A DNA stretch of 64,000 nucleotides from CAZFER01 sp964517495 (GTDB lineage Bacteria; Hinthialibacterota; Hinthialibacteria; Hinthialibacterales; Hinthialibacteraceae). Positions 63,468-64,000 of this stretch are shown here, piece after piece. Location: positions 1 to 64,000 of the forward strand of contig CAZFER010000009.1 of NCBI GenBank assembly GCA_964517495.1. Reading direction: 5' to 3'. Position numbers and translations under genes: made by a program. The notes beneath the pieces are model-generated. The model saw only the letters and a list, made by a program, of their open reading frames with translations, did no database searches and was not told the origin of the DNA. The stretch's first letter is position 1, and each line of letters opens with the position of its first letter.

Positions 63468-64000
63468 TCACTGAACCGGATTCGGTGGGAAAGATCCTGG
63501 AGGATCATGGGTGTTATTATCTCCCTCCTCAGACTCCTGCTGTTCTTCTGGTTGAGCACTCGACTCGGGTTCGACGGTTTCCGGGGGAATCTCGGTGAAG
63601 CTGACTGGGCCGAGAGGGGGTTGGGATGTTTGGAGTACAGGTTCATCCATGCTTTGGGTTTGTGGTGGTTCTTTTTTGGGAAGGGAATGCTTTCCAGGTT
63701 CATACTCCGAGTCACCGGTTAAATCCCTGATAAAGCAAAATGCGTAAGCATCCTGAAACACGGGCAGGGGAAGAAGAAAGAAGTTAATAATAAAACTTAA
63801 CGGGATGGTTAAGAGAGTAAAGTAAATGTTATTGAATATCTCAGGCTGCCCCATTGCAACACCTGAACCGGAAGCAACCGCAAATTGGGTCATACCAACC
63901 ACTAACACCATGATGAAACCCAGAATCATGCCACATATTAACAACAATATTCCCACCACCACGTCGATAATGACTCGTATAACTACAAATCCAATAAATT
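63468..64000 (-). CDS. membrane protein with acidic, Pro-rich cytoplasmic tail (runs off right edge)
   Basis: The reverse frame is open from the right edge: a GTG at 63962 could start it, but Ile/Val-rich codons continue upstream to the edge, so the true start is probably outside. Three hydrophobic segments are visible (VVGILLLICGMILGFIMVLV; a short middle one; LLTIPLSFIINFFLLPLPVF), then a soluble C-terminal tail rich in Pro, Glu and Gln (about the last 80 residues) ending NPVQ. Without the N-terminal part the family cannot be named. Confidence 0.6.
   Translation of the reverse strand, partial: FIGFVVIRVIIDVVVGILLLICGMILGFIMVLVVGMTQFAVASGSGVAMGQPEIFNNIYFTLLTIPLSFIINFFLLPLPVFQDAYAFCFIRDLTGDSEYEPGKHSLPKKEPPQTQSMDEPVLQTSQPPLGPVSFTEIPPETVEPESSAQPEEQQESEEGDNNTHDPPGSFPPNPVQ

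Noticed and set aside
63423..63722. Forward ORF over the acidic tail region near the right edge
   Set aside because: Antisense to the reverse membrane protein whose frame stays open to the edge; low-complexity translation.
1..64000. tRNA, rRNA, CRISPR or prophage
   Set aside because: No cloverleaf-like segment, regular spaced repeat array, or phage structural gene was found on reading either strand.

Overview
The window looks like chromosome from an uncultured, sulfatase-rich Gram-negative bacterium of the PVC/Hydrogenedentota/Sumerlaeota kind. The grounds are six S1 sulfatases with Tat-like leaders, two type II pseudopilins with the FTLIELLIVVAIIGILAA leader, giant PQQ-type beta-propeller proteins, a GH106-type hydrolase, a PHP-type DUF3604 protein, and lipoprotein and outer-membrane-type export genes. 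The phylum cannot be fixed from sequence reading alone. Base composition is moderate, with AT-rich intergenic stretches. I found no rRNA, tRNA, CRISPR array, phage or intact insertion sequence.

Layout. 1-3.8 kb: two reverse-strand sulfatases (one cut by the window edge) and a secreted two-domain protein. 4-11 kb: AEC transporter, coiled-coil protein, bioB, and a PhnD-like binding protein next to a soluble PAS histidine kinase. 11.3-13.9 kb: a sigma-70 family factor and an exported nickel superoxide dismutase. 14-16.5 kb: a sulfatase, then a small decay zone with a Fic-family N-terminal remnant and a higBA toxin-antitoxin pair whose toxin carries a nonsense codon. 16.6-23.6 kb: ArsM-like methyltransferase, GH106-type hydrolase, YjbQ, an EF-G-like GTPase and a 67-residue protein. 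23.7-26.5 kb: two pseudopilins and a protein whose C-terminus resembles theirs. 26.7-35.2 kb: bL28, a Wzz-type protein, a GT-C transferase, a complete BMP-type nucleoside-like ABC importer and an HD protein. 35.4-40 kb: a molybdate/tungstate-type importer with a tandem-duplicated binding protein, joined to a MoaD-like sulfur carrier, its E1-like enzyme and a half-size TSUP permease. 40-43.1 kb: an unrecognised exported Cys-containing protein with an FtsX-type permease and a LolD-type ATPase. 43.3-64 kb: PQQ-propeller giants, a beta-helix protein, a lactonase-family propeller, three sulfatases, an SDR, a gene graveyard, the DUF3604 protein and a partial membrane protein.

How it fits together. 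The sulfatases, GH106-type enzyme, beta-helix and propeller proteins suggest extracytoplasmic breakdown of sulfated, possibly rhamnose-containing polysaccharides. No sulfatase-maturing enzyme and no SusCD pair is present, so maturation and uptake must be encoded elsewhere. The Mo/W importer with sulfur carrier and E1 points to metal-pterin cofactor supply.

Most interesting points: extracytoplasmic methyltransferase-fold/PQQ-propeller proteins that occur once as a fusion and once as two adjacent genes; a nickel SOD whose Ni-hook His would be exposed by signal-peptide cleavage; the tandem ModA protein; the uncharacterised three-gene ABC cluster at 40-43 kb; a decaying higBA locus that keeps a clear operator; and at least two families of short dispersed intergenic repeats.
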